Under the pieces are notes generated by a model. It saw only the letters and a list, made by a program, of their open reading frames with translations, was not told where the DNA came from and ran no database searches. DNA of 49,290 nt from Longimicrobium sp. (GTDB lineage: Bacteria; Gemmatimonadota; Gemmatimonadetes; Longimicrobiales; Longimicrobiaceae), in contig NZ_DATIND010000054.1 in NCBI RefSeq assembly GCF_035474595.1, positions 1 to 49,290 of the forward strand, written 5' to 3'. The position numbers were made by a program, and so were the translations under genes. Positions 1 through 7,203 of this stretch are shown piece by piece. Within the stretch, counting starts at the first letter, position 1. Each line of letters starts with the position of its first letter.

Positions 1-108
1 GACCATCTCCTGCGGCTGCGTCACTCGAAGCGCCTCAACCCCGACGACTTCGAGCGCGTCTGGAGCAACGCGCGGAAAGCCAGCTTCCAACTGGTGCCTC
101 TTTCCTGA
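1..108 (+). CDS. 3' end of a gene cut by the left window edge, unknown function
   Basis: An open frame enters from the left edge in frame 1 and ends at TGA 106-108. The visible 35 residues are basic and start DHLLRLRHSKRLNPDDF. They contain no family motif I recognise. The codons are G/C-rich at third positions like the neighbouring genes, which is why I treat it as the C-terminus of a real protein and not a chance frame. The next ~90 bp (109-201) before the convergent peptidase gene hold nothing recognisable. Confidence 0.4.
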   Translation, partial: DHLLRLRHSKRLNPDDFERVWSNARKASFQLVPLS

Positions 109-201
109 TGTCAACGAAAAAGATTGCTATCAAGGATCTATTGCCGGTCCCGCACGTCAGACACGGAGACAGCCGATGCGAGCCTTCGCCCCGCATCTCC
201 A

Positions 202-1359
202 TCACCCCGCCGCGCAGTAGGATGCGGCGGTGCGGGCGAGGATGGTGGCGAGCTGCACGTGCGATTCGATGTCGACCCACTCCTCGGTCTCGTGCGCGCC
301 CGCGCCGGAGCCGCCGATCACCACCGTCTCCACGCCGGCGGCGGCGAGGAAGGCGGCGTCCATCCAGAACGGAAATCCGCGCGTCACCGGCGTGCGGCCG
401 AGCACCTCCGCAGCGGCGGCGAGCACCCTGCGCACGATCGCCGCGTCCGCGGGCACCTCGAACGAGTCGCGGGTGAGCGTGGCGCGGACCTCGGCGCGGA
501 AGGTCGAGTCCTCCTCCGCCAGCGCGTCGGCGATGGCCCGGAGCTGGCCGACGACGAGCTCCTCCGTCTCCCCGGGAACCATCCGCCGCTCGACGGTCAG
601 CCTGCAGTGCGCGGCGTAGGTGCTGGCGCCGGTGCCGCCGTTCAGCACCGCGGCGTGCAGCGACGGCGGGCCGACCAGCGGGTGCGGCTCGGAGTTGCGC
701 AGCTCCTGCTCCAGCGCGTCCAGCCGCGCCAGGAACCGCCCCATCCGCAGGTTCGCGTCGATCCCCACCCCGAACTGGCTCCCGTGCGCTGCGCGTCCGA
801 ACGTCTCCACCTCGATCCAGCTGAACCCCTTGTGTGCCAGGCCGACTTCCAACTCCGTCGGCTCGGTCACGATCGCCGCGTCGGCGGTCACGTGGCGCAG
901 CACCTCCTGCATCCCGATGCTCGCCACCTCCTCGTCCGCCACCGCGGCGATCAGCACGTCGCCGGCGAGGCTCGCGCCGGCGTCGCGCAGTGCCTTCACC
1001 GCCGCGAGCGCCGCGGCCAGGCCGGCCTTCATGTCGTAGGCGCCGCGGCCGTACATCTTCCCGTCGCGCACCTCGGCCGCGAACGGCTCAGGCATCCCCT
1101 CGATCCCCACGGTGTCGAGGTGCGCGTACAGCATCAGCGAGCGCCCGCCGCCGGAGCCGGGAAGCACGCCGACCACGCTCGCCCGCCCCGGCTCCGCCTC
1201 GAAGCGCCGCACGCTCATCCCCAGCCGCTCCATCTCCTTCGCCGTCCACCCGGCGGCCTCGCTTTCGTTCGTCGACCCGTCGCTGAACGCCGGGTTGATC
1301 GAGTTGATGCGGACGAGCGCGCCCAGCGTGTCGACGAAGTATTCACGGTCGGCTTCCAT
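202..1359 (-). CDS. M20-family metallopeptidase (ArgE/DapE/CPG2-like), 385 aa
   Basis: A di-zinc amidohydrolase that would cleave an amide next to a carboxylate (N-acyl amino acid, succinyl-diaminopimelate or dipeptide type); the substrate cannot be told from sequence. Visible family landmarks are HLDTV at 80-84 (first metal His and catalytic Asp), GRGAYDMKAG around 104-113 with the bridging Asp109, ADEE at 141-144 (general base Glu and metal Glu), and a late GAGAHETEE motif with the last metal His. The start at 1359 is chosen because GGGAG lies directly upstream; the frame runs open to 1584 but that part lacks family similarity and overlaps the neighbouring acetyltransferase. Length matches the family. 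It follows the acetyltransferase stop by 37 bp on the same strand, so the two may be cotranscribed. Confidence 0.9.
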   Translation of the reverse strand: MEADREYFVDTLGALVRINSINPAFSDGSTNESEAAGWTAKEMERLGMSVRRFEAEPGRASVVGVLPGSGGGRSLMLYAHLDTVGIEGMPEPFAAEVRDGKMYGRGAYDMKAGLAAALAAVKALRDAGASLAGDVLIAAVADEEVASIGMQEVLRHVTADAAIVTEPTELEVGLAHKGFSWIEVETFGRAAHGSQFGVGIDANLRMGRFLARLDALEQELRNSEPHPLVGPPSLHAAVLNGGTGASTYAAHCRLTVERRMVPGETEELVVGQLRAIADALAEEDSTFRAEVRATLTRDSFEVPADAAIVRRVLAAAAEVLGRTPVTRGFPFWMDAAFLAAAGVETVVIGGSGAGAHETEEWVDIESHVQLATILARTAASYCAAG

Positions 1360-1396
1360 CTCCCATCTCCCGAGATTCGTTAGGCAGGCGCAGTCC

Positions 1397-1954
1397 TCAG
1401 CCTCGGATGTGCTTGCGAAGATCGAACCGCATGCTGACCGCGATGGTGTCGGGATCGCGGCGGTGCTCGATGGCGTCCCGGATCCGTTGAGCCTGCCGAA
1501 GCACGTTACGCTCGAAGCCCATCGATTCGTACCATCCGACGAGGTCCGGCTGCGCATCCAGCGTGAGGTATCTGCACCCCACACGCAATGCTTCGTCGCG
1601 CGCGAGCTCGACGATGTCGCCGACCACGACTCTCCCGAGTCCCATTCCCTGAAAAGGTCGGTGCACCCCGAGCTGCGCCAGCTTCATTGCGCTGACATCC
1701 CGGTACCGCATGGCAGGATCGCGCTCGCTCCGGGCGAGCGGAAGCGCGTCCATGCCGACCGTGGCGTAGGCGGCCAGGATTCCGCCGAAGTAGTACAGGT
1801 AGGTGACGGAGAGCTGCGCCTGGTGATCTTCCCAGGCGCGCTCGTAAAGGAAATCCGTCTGGTCCGCGCGGCCGCAGTCGAATCCGCTGTCGGGAGATCC
1901 ATCCATGGCCCGGACCACCAGCTCGTCCAGAGGGAATTCCGGGGAGGCAGGCAT
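1397..1954 (-). CDS. GNAT acetyltransferase resembling TacT-type toxins
   Basis: An acetyl-CoA dependent N-acetyltransferase. Signature parts are SGFDCGRADQTDFL near the N-terminus, the acetyl-CoA loop FQGMGLGRVVV, the strand CRYLTLDAQ, and WYESMGF with the probable general-acid Tyr. This order matches the TacT/AtaT toxin subfamily, which acetylates aminoacyl-tRNA, but ordinary GNATs of the same layout exist. The start is uncertain: ATG 1954 has no clear ribosome site, while a TTG at 2020 would lengthen the protein by 22 residues that overlap a terminator-like hairpin at 1985-2009. I prefer 1954. A 61-residue ORF lies just upstream on the same strand, in the position where an antitoxin would be expected. 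Confidence 0.75.
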   Translation of the reverse strand: MPASPEFPLDELVVRAMDGSPDSGFDCGRADQTDFLYERAWEDHQAQLSVTYLYYFGGILAAYATVGMDALPLARSERDPAMRYRDVSAMKLAQLGVHRPFQGMGLGRVVVGDIVELARDEALRVGCRYLTLDAQPDLVGWYESMGFERNVLRQAQRIRDAIEHRRDPDTIAVSMRFDLRKHIRG

Positions 1955-1984
1955 CCACGCGACGAGGTTGATGGGCAAAGAAAG

Positions 1985-2009
1985 AGGCGGGCCGCCAGTC
2001 GACCCGCCT
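1985..2009 (-). terminator. Hairpin with T-rich tail behind the 61-aa ORF
   Basis: Arms AGGCGGG (1985-1991) and CCCGCCT (2003-2009) with an 11-nt loop. Read on the minus strand the hairpin is followed by CTTTCTTT, as in an intrinsic terminator. It would end, or attenuate, the transcript of the small upstream ORF before the acetyltransferase. Confidence 0.55.
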
Positions 2010-2037
2010 TGTTTGCACAACAGCGTCGTTCACTCGA

Positions 2038-2223
2038 TCACTTCAACAATTTCTCCAGCGCCTCAGTGGAAACGTTGGACCGCTTTCTCACTTCGGCCAT
2101 CAAGCGTCCCCGCTCGAAGGTCGCGCGGCGCTCGGGCGTGTCCTTGGGAGGATTCGCCATCTCCTCCAGAATCTCCCGCGTTCCTTCCGGCGAGAGTTCC
2201 GGTGTGCGTCGGTAGGGATCCAT
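2038..2223 (-). CDS. Small acidic/basic protein, 61 aa, candidate antitoxin partner
   Basis: I do not recognise the family. The protein begins MDPYRRTPELSPEG and is predicted largely helical, rich in Glu, Lys and Arg, ending VSTEALEKLLK. The ATG at 2223 is chosen for GGAG six bases upstream; the frame extends further 5' but the added residues look like non-coding sequence. It lies directly before a TacT-like acetyltransferase on the same strand. TacA-type antitoxins are longer (about 90 aa) with an N-terminal ribbon-helix-helix, which I do not see here, so an antitoxin role is only a contextual guess. Confidence 0.5.
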   Translation of the reverse strand: MDPYRRTPELSPEGTREILEEMANPPKDTPERRATFERGRLMAEVRKRSNVSTEALEKLLK

Positions 2224-2369
2224 GTTCGTCTCCAAGTTGCGCGTTGCTCTGTTCAAGTTAGCCACGCCTGTCCCGAACGTCAAGTCCGCATCCATGCGGC
2301 GAATCGAGGATTCGATCCCGATCCGGAAAAGGGTTGGTAGCCCTCCTCCGGGATACCGAAACTCGTGCC

Positions 2370-3743
2370 CTACCGCGGCTCCGCGATCATCCGGAGGCCC
2401 GTGGGGCGCAGGGTGATGAGGGGCTCGCGGCCCACCTCGGCGCCGGGGGCGGGGCGGAGGCGCCAGCGCTGGGCCAGCGTGGCCAGCACGAGGATGCCTT
2501 CCGTCCACGCGAAGCCCTCGCCGATGCACTTGCGCGGGCCGCCGCCGAAGGGAAAGTAGGCGAAGCGCGGGAGCGCCGCCTCCATCTCCGGCGTCCATCG
2601 GGCGGGGTCGAAGCGCTCGGGCTCGGGCCACCAGCGCGGGTCGTGGTGCGTGATCCACGGGCTCAGCATCACCACCGACCGCGCGCGGATGCGGAATCCC
2701 CCCGCCTCGAAGTCCTCCTTCGGCTCGCGGCCGATGACCCACGCGGGCGGGCGCATGCGCATCGACTCTGCCAGGACGGCGCGGGTGTACGGGAGGCGCG
2801 GCAGGTCGTTCACCGCGGGGGCGCGGCCGGCGAGCGCGGCGTCCAGCTCGGCGTGGAGCGCGGCCTCGGCCTCCGGGTTCCGCGCCAGCAGATGCCAGGT
2901 CCACGCCAGCGCGTTGGCCGTGGTCTCGTGCCCGGCCAGGAAGAGCGTGAGCGCCTCGTCGCGCAGCTGCAGGTCCGTCATCCCCCCGCCGTCGCCTTCC
3001 TCGTCGCGCGCGGCCAGGAGCATGGACAGCAGGTCGCCGCGGTCCTCGCCGCTCCGGCGCCGCTCGTCGATCATGCGGTAGATGGTGGCGTCCAGCCGCT
3101 CCGCCGCGCGGCGCACGCGGATCGTCTGCGGCAGCGGAAGGCGGTCCAGGATGGGGCCGAGCGGATTCGTCAGCCGCTTGAACGCCAGCAGCGCCGTGCT
3201 CAGCGCGCCGCCGATCTCGTCCGCCTCGGCCTCGACGTCGGCGCCGAAGAGCGTCTTCCCGGCGATGGCCAGCGTCAGGCGGTTCATCTCCCGCGTGACC
3301 TCCATCTCCCGCCCGCCCTGCCACTCGCCCGCCGTCCGCGCGGCGTACCGCACCATGGTGCGGCCCAGCGCGGCGATGCGCTCGCGGTGGAAGGCGGGCT
3401 GCGCCAGCCGCCGCTGGCGGAGGTGGTGCTCGCCCTCGCTGGTCAGCAGCCCCTCGCCCAGGATGACGCGGGCGCGCTGCAGCGCGCGGCTCTTGATGAA
3501 GTTGCGGTGCCGGGTGACCAGCACGTCGCGGATCTGGTCGGGGTGCGCGAGGAGGTACACGCTGCGCGGGCCGAAGCGAAAGCGCGCCACGTCGCCCCAG
3601 CGGCGGTGGACGCGCTCTAGGAAGGCCAGCGGGTCGCGGCGGAAGTCCGCCAGCTGCCTGAAGGGGAGGCCGCGCCCCGGGCCGGGCGGCTCGGGGAGGG
3701 CGGCGGGGCCGGCCCCCGCGCGGGAAGCGGCCCCGGTGCTCAC
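2370..3743 (-). CDS. Cytochrome P450, 457 aa
   Basis: A haem-thiolate monooxygenase. All core motifs are present: the I-helix oxygen-binding AGHETT at 270-275, the K-helix ESMR at 326-329, the PERF region (around 375-379) and the haem loop FPFGGGPRKCIGEG with axial Cys406. The type resembles bacterial CYP102/CYP4-like class II enzymes by its ExxR and haem-loop wording, but no reductase domain is fused, so separate redox partners are needed; none is visible in the window. The substrate is unknown. Translation starts at GTG 3743, only 4 nt after the signal peptidase stop, which implies cotranscription although the functions are unrelated. Confidence 0.95.
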   Translation of the reverse strand: MSTGAASRAGAGPAALPEPPGPGRGLPFRQLADFRRDPLAFLERVHRRWGDVARFRFGPRSVYLLAHPDQIRDVLVTRHRNFIKSRALQRARVILGEGLLTSEGEHHLRQRRLAQPAFHRERIAALGRTMVRYAARTAGEWQGGREMEVTREMNRLTLAIAGKTLFGADVEAEADEIGGALSTALLAFKRLTNPLGPILDRLPLPQTIRVRRAAERLDATIYRMIDERRRSGEDRGDLLSMLLAARDEEGDGGGMTDLQLRDEALTLFLAGHETTANALAWTWHLLARNPEAEAALHAELDAALAGRAPAVNDLPRLPYTRAVLAESMRMRPPAWVIGREPKEDFEAGGFRIRARSVVMLSPWITHHDPRWWPEPERFDPARWTPEMEAALPRFAYFPFGGGPRKCIGEGFAWTEGILVLATLAQRWRLRPAPGAEVGREPLITLRPTGLRMIAEPR

Positions 3744-3747
3744 GCGG

Positions 3748-4578
3748 CTACTTCTCGCAGCAGGAGTGGATGCCGGTGCCGATGCGGCCCCAGCGCGCGG
3801 CGGTCAGGAAGTGCGGGAAGGGCGAATCCTTCTCCTGGTCCACGCTGAAGTAGATGAACAGCGGCTTGCCGCGGATCACGTCGCGGGGGATGAAGCCCAT
3901 GAAGCGCGAGTCCAGCGACTCGTCGCGGTTGTCGCCCATCACCCAGTAGCTGCCTTTGGGGACGACGAGCGGGCCCCAGTTGTCGCGCGTGGGCTGGTAG
4001 GTGGCCCGGTTGACGGCCGGCAGCAGCGCGGGGATGTGGTTGTGGTAGCCGTAGCGCGCCGGGTCCGTCTCCGGCGGCGGGCCGCCCTGCGAGCCGTCGA
4101 AGCCGATGGGGCCGTCGGCCTGCCGCCCGCTGTGCTGCACGTACGGCTCGTCCAGCTTCTTCCCGTTGCGGTACACGGCCCCGTCGCGCCCCTGCAGCGT
4201 GTCGCCGGGAAGCCCGATCACCCGCTTCACCACGTCTTCCTCGGGGCGGTTATAGGTGGGGCGGAAGACGACGATCTCGCCGTGGCGCGGGTCGCGGAAT
4301 CCGGGCACGCGCCACCCGGTGAACGGGATGTGCGCGCCGAACACCGCGTTGTTGGCCATCAGGTAGTCGCCCACCAGCAGCGTCTGCTCCATGCTGTTGG
4401 AGGGGATGTTGTACGCCTGGACCAGGAAGGTGCGGATGATGAGGAAAAGCACGACGGCCGCCCCGATGGACTTGATCCATTCGAGCGTCTCGTTCTTCTT
4501 CTTCGCGTCCGGCTTGTCCTTGGCGGCGGCCCTGGAGCGAGCCCCCGCCCGGGTCTGAGAGGTCGGCACTGTGCTCAC
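3748..4578 (-). CDS. lepB: Signal peptidase I
   Basis: Membrane serine protease of the Ser/Lys dyad type that removes Sec and Tat signal peptides on the outer face of the inner membrane. From GTG 4578 (276 aa) there is a charged N-terminus, one membrane segment about 34-53, then the catalytic Ser62 in PSNSMEQTL, the general-base Lys118 in VVKRVIGLPGD, and box E GDNRDESLDSR at 215-225. The frame continues upstream to 4689, but those residues are Arg/Pro-rich and unlike the family. The GTG at 4578 and a second GTG at 4569 both lack a strong ribosome site, so the start is approximate. A two-Cys tail (HSCCEK) ends the protein. It leads the P450 gene. Confidence 0.93.
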   Translation of the reverse strand: MSTVPTSQTRAGARSRAAAKDKPDAKKKNETLEWIKSIGAAVVLFLIIRTFLVQAYNIPSNSMEQTLLVGDYLMANNAVFGAHIPFTGWRVPGFRDPRHGEIVVFRPTYNRPEEDVVKRVIGLPGDTLQGRDGAVYRNGKKLDEPYVQHSGRQADGPIGFDGSQGGPPPETDPARYGYHNHIPALLPAVNRATYQPTRDNWGPLVVPKGSYWVMGDNRDESLDSRFMGFIPRDVIRGKPLFIYFSVDQEKDSPFPHFLTAARWGRIGTGIHSCCEK

Positions 4579-4768
4579 GCGTGCGGTGGATGCGGCCCGG
4601 CCATCGAGCAGGCGTCCGGGCCTGCCGTGCGGCACTCTGGAGGGGTGGGTGCGGGCCGTACGAATATCCGCCGCGCGGCGTGCTTCCACAAGCCGCCCGG
4701 CCCCGCCACAGTACGCCGGCGGGGAGCGAAAGTTTCCCGGCCCTCTCCCCGGCTCGCTCCGCTCGCCA

Positions 4769-4861
4769 CCCCTCTCCCAAAACCGGCTGGGAGAGGGGGA
4801 ACTGCGACTTCGCGTGCGCTGAACTGCTGTTGCCGTCCACCTCTCCTGCTGTCGGGAGAGG
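4769..4861. repeat. Two CTCTCCC...GGGAGAG palindromes (dispersed hairpin family)
   Basis: 4769-4779 and 4788-4798 form an 11-bp perfect hairpin (CCCCTCTCCCA with TGGGAGAGGGG). 4840-4846 and 4855-4861 form a second, 7-bp hairpin of the same motif. The same motif recurs at 46475-46497 and near 46570. The surrounding 4579-5003 stretch, between signal peptidase and the methyltransferase, shows no gene. Confidence 0.7.
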
Positions 4862-4862
4862 G

Positions 4863-4913
4863 CGAAAAGATGAAGGGCGAGACGGCAGTTCTGTCTCGCC
4901 CTTCATCTTTTCG
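4863..4913. repeat. Perfect 21-bp inverted repeat
   Basis: The arm 4863-4883 (containing GATGAAGGGCGAGAC) is exactly complementary to 4893-4913 around a 9-nt loop. It lies downstream of the methyltransferase (minus strand) and upstream of signal peptidase. A transcript from either strand would fold into a very stable stem. No T-tract follows, so it may be a mobile-repeat remnant or a processing/terminator stem. Confidence 0.8.
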
Positions 4914-4967
4914 GGTGAGGGTCCACGCCGGGACGCCGCCCCGATTTCGTTGCTCGCGCTGAACCAG

Positions 4968-5003
4968 CGCACTCCCGCACTTCCGCACTCCCGCACTTCC
5001 GCA
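4968..5003 (-). repeat. 8-bp tandem repeat array (AGTGCGGR) abutting a stop codon
   Basis: On the minus strand the methyltransferase TAA is followed at once by alternating AGTGCGGA and AGTGCGGG units, about four copies. Equivalent arrays follow the stop codons of the GNAT gene at 9652 and of the regulator ending at 46312, always in the same orientation relative to the gene. Confidence 0.75.
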
Positions 5004-5729
5004 TTATCGCGGTTCCGCACTCCGCTTCGGCCGCCGCTCGGGGATGGTGACGTGCAGGAGGAGCGAGACGGGGCGGCCGGTCTCGGGATCCAGCGGCTCG
5101 TACGTTTCCACGAGCAGGAGGCCGGCGCGGCGCAGCTCCAGCACCCAGGTGGTGAAGGTGCGGAAGTACCAGGGGATGGGGCGGATGAGCTTCACCCCGG
5201 GCGCGGCCTCCTCCATCATCCGCCAGCCGTCGCGGTAGCCGGAGGCGTCGCCGATCATGGCGGCCGGGTGCGCGGCCTGGATGAGGATGCGGCCGTAGGG
5301 GAAGAGCACCGCCCCCGCCGCGGCCAGGACGGGGGTGATGCGCGCGTCCAGCAGCGAGAAGTTGAAGATGATGGTGCCGTAGGCGCCCCGCAGCTTGCGC
5401 GGGTTCTCGCCCGCCTCGGCGAAGGGGGTATGCCCGTACTCGATCTTGCCGCCCGCGGCCTCGGCCAGCGCGATCATCCGCGCGGAGCCGTCCAGCGCGG
5501 TGACCTCGTGCCGCCGCGACGCCAGCTCGCGCGCCAGCCACCCCTCGCCGCAGCCCAGGTCCAGCACCGGGCCGGTGGGCACCTGGCGCACCAGGTCGAG
5601 GATGGCGCGGTCGGTCAGCGCGCGGCGCGGGTCGGTGCCGCCGCGGACGGCGGCGGCCCACGCATCCGCGGCATCGTCCCACGCCTCCAGCGGCGCGTGC
5701 TCCTCGGCAACGGGGTCGGGCGAGCTCAT
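5004..5729 (-). CDS. Class I SAM-dependent methyltransferase, 241 aa
   Basis: Rossmann-fold methyltransferase. Motif I reads VLDLGCGEGWLARELA (about 54-69), motif II acidic residue is in VTALDGSARM, and the post-motif segment has YGTIIFNFSLLD. The fold and the C-terminal part (PWYFRTFTTWVLELRRAGLLL) resemble UbiE/small-molecule methyltransferases; the substrate cannot be assigned. The ATG at 5729 has a strong AAGGAGG ribosome site. The start codon overlaps the TGA of a short upstream ORF with its own ribosome site (see 5726-5776), suggesting translational coupling. Confidence 0.85.
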   Translation of the reverse strand: MSSPDPVAEEHAPLEAWDDAADAWAAAVRGGTDPRRALTDRAILDLVRQVPTGPVLDLGCGEGWLARELASRRHEVTALDGSARMIALAEAAGGKIEYGHTPFAEAGENPRKLRGAYGTIIFNFSLLDARITPVLAAAGAVLFPYGRILIQAAHPAAMIGDASGYRDGWRMMEEAAPGVKLIRPIPWYFRTFTTWVLELRRAGLLLVETYEPLDPETGRPVSLLLHVTIPERRPKRSAEPR

Positions 5730-5776
5730 GCGGCGGGATCCTCCTTCATCTTCATCTTCATCTTCATCTTCCCCAT
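5726..5776 (-). CDS. Putative 16-aa leader peptide with Met-Lys repeat
   Basis: ATG 5776 is preceded by GGAGG about nine bases upstream and opens a 16-codon frame, MGKMKMKMKMKEDPAA. Its TGA overlaps the methyltransferase ATG (ATGA at 5729-5726). The repeated Met-Lys codons are produced by a hexanucleotide repeat, and the methyltransferase ribosome site lies inside the leader. The arrangement looks like a coupled or attenuating upstream ORF. It could also be chance, since a microsatellite creates the frame. Confidence 0.4.
   Translation of the reverse strand: MGKMKMKMKMKEDPAA
5744..5771 (-). repeat. Hexanucleotide microsatellite (ATGAAG)4
   Basis: Four and a half copies of CTTCAT on the plus strand, just upstream of the methyltransferase ribosome site. 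Changes in copy number would alter the leader peptide by two residues per unit without changing frame. Confidence 0.85.
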
Positions 5777-5807
5777 CGGTCTACCCTCCAATCCCTCGCT
5801 CCGGCCC

Positions 5808-5922
5808 CGAATGAATTCGGGGGCAACAACTGCACAAAGTCCCTGCGGGACTGCGGCCGCGGGCATCGCCGAGGTGCCGAAGCATCGGCAGGGGCCCTGG
5901 CAGGGTTCGCGTGACCTGCCAG
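5808..5922. repeat. Dispersed repeat with AGTCCCTGCGGGACT hairpin, plus a second palindrome
   Basis: 5808-5854 runs from CGAATGAATTCGG through CAACAACTGCAC to a small hairpin AGTCCC-TGC-GGGACT. A near copy lies at 33641-33686. Further on, CTGGCAGG (5897-5904) pairs with CCTGCCAG (5915-5922). Together with the promoter region of the KTSC gene this fills the 5777-6030 gap; no gene is seen. Confidence 0.7.
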
Positions 5923-6030
5923 ATCCGCCGTCTTGCCGTCTCGTCATTAACTACGTTTACTATGGCACGATTAGTGTACACCGTTTACGGGCGCAAAAGC
6001 AAGGGATGATCTGAATGGAGGAGGTGATTC

Positions 6031-6252
6031 GTGGACAGGCAGCGTGTCGATTCCAGCAGCGTCCGCAGCGTGGGCTATGAAGAAAGCAGCCACACGCTCG
6101 AGGTGGAGTTCATCAACGGCGGGGTGTACGACTACCTGGACGTTCCCGCCACCGAGGCCGAGCGCCTGCGCCGGTCCGAATCGCTCGGCCGGTACCTGAA
6201 CAAGCGCATCAAGCCGCGCTACCGCGTGAAGAAGGTGCGTCCGCCGGAGTAG
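6031..6252 (+). CDS. KTSC-domain protein, 73 aa
   Basis: Small protein matching the KTSC domain, named after a C-terminal-type motif found fused to lysyl-tRNA synthetases and as free proteins; the function is not established. Visible family pattern: SSSVRSVGYEESSHTLEVEF, then GGVYDYLDVPATEAERL, SLGRYLNKRI and a basic end YRVKKVRPPE. The GTG start at 6031 follows a strong GGAGGTGATTC ribosome site. It stands alone on the plus strand and ends before a bidirectional hairpin shared with the convergent lipoprotein gene. Confidence 0.85.
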   Translation: MDRQRVDSSSVRSVGYEESSHTLEVEFINGGVYDYLDVPATEAERLRRSESLGRYLNKRIKPRYRVKKVRPPE

Positions 6253-6270
6253 GCGCGGACCGGCTGACAC

Positions 6271-6305
6271 GAACGCCCCGGACGCAGTTCGCGTCCGGGG
6301 CGTTC
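6271..6305. terminator. 15-bp perfect hairpin between convergent genes
   Basis: GAACGCCCCGGACGC (6271-6285) pairs perfectly with 6291-6305 around a 5-nt loop. It sits between the KTSC gene and the convergent lipoprotein gene and could stop transcripts from both sides; no T-tract is present. Confidence 0.65.
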
Positions 6306-6323
6306 GGCCGTGCCGCGGAGAGG

Positions 6324-6965
6324 TCAAAACGGGCAGAGCGCGGCGCTGGAGCTCACCGTCACGTTCTTGGCGGCCGTCGCGGTGACGTTGTTGGCGTCGT
6401 GGACGGTCACGTACAGCGTGTAGCTGGTGGAGCTCCGCGCGTAGTAGCCGTCGAAGCCGTCGCTGTAGCCAGTCCCCCACGTCTGGCTCCACGTGTACGT
6501 GTACGGGGCCGTTCCGCCGGACGGGGTCGCCCAGAAGTAGCACTCCGCGTTCGTGCGCACCGTGCTGCGGCCGCCGATGCTCACGGAGAGCGGTGGCACG
6601 ATCTGGATGGTCGTCGACCCCGGGATGCCGTCGATCACGGCGGTGATGGTCACCGTTCCGCCGGTGGAGCCCGCCGTCACCGTGCCGCCGGAGGTGATGG
6701 TCGCGAGCGAGGTGTTCGAGGACGACCACGACGTGACGCCGCTGTTGGTGAACACGTTGTTCGAGTCGTAGCCGTACGCGGCGCACGTAGCCGACGCGCC
6801 GAAGTCCATCTTCACCGGGCAGCTCACCGCCACGTGCGTGGTCGCGCCGGAGAGCCGCGGCGCGGTGGGACTGAGCCCGCCGTTCCGCGTGCCCGCGCCT
6901 TCGCCGCACGCACCGGCCATGGCGGCCAGCACGATCGCGCCCATCCACCGTCTTCCGTGCCTCAT
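6324..6965 (-). CDS. Secreted lipoprotein with Big2-like Ig domain, 213 aa
   Basis: The N-terminus MRHGRRWMGAIVLAAMAGAC is a signal peptide with a lipobox-like AGAC, so the mature protein would be lipid-anchored at Cys20. Residues ~45-125 have the BIG2-type pattern (WSSSNTSLATITSGGTVTA, GTVTITAVIDG, TTIQIVPPLSVSIGG). The C-terminal part (TAPYTYTWSQTWG ... TSYTLYVTVHD) reads like a second PKD/Ig-type beta-sandwich. Such proteins are cell-surface structural or adhesive modules. ATG 6965 has a good GGAGGACTTC ribosome site; longer upstream starts lack signal-peptide character. Divergent from the permease, with a 238-bp intergenic space. Confidence 0.8.
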   Translation of the reverse strand: MRHGRRWMGAIVLAAMAGACGEGAGTRNGGLSPTAPRLSGATTHVAVSCPVKMDFGASATCAAYGYDSNNVFTNSGVTSWSSSNTSLATITSGGTVTAGSTGGTVTITAVIDGIPGSTTIQIVPPLSVSIGGRSTVRTNAECYFWATPSGGTAPYTYTWSQTWGTGYSDGFDGYYARSSTSYTLYVTVHDANNVTATAAKNVTVSSSAALCPF

Positions 6966-7203
6966 GAAGTCCTCCGGAGTCCAGCGTGTCCGCGCGCCCG
7001 AACACCACGGCGCATGTGGGACTATGAAGATGATGAGCGTTTGATTTGATCGCAAGCACAGTCGTGAAAGGTAAGACTTTCCGCATGGCCGAACCGCATC
7101 GCACGCCGCGGGCGCACGCCGCGCTTGCGGAGTCGATGCGCGGGGACGATCCTTCGCGCGCTCCCGGTCATCCCTCCGCCGCCCCTCGATCTCCCGCCCC
7201 ACG

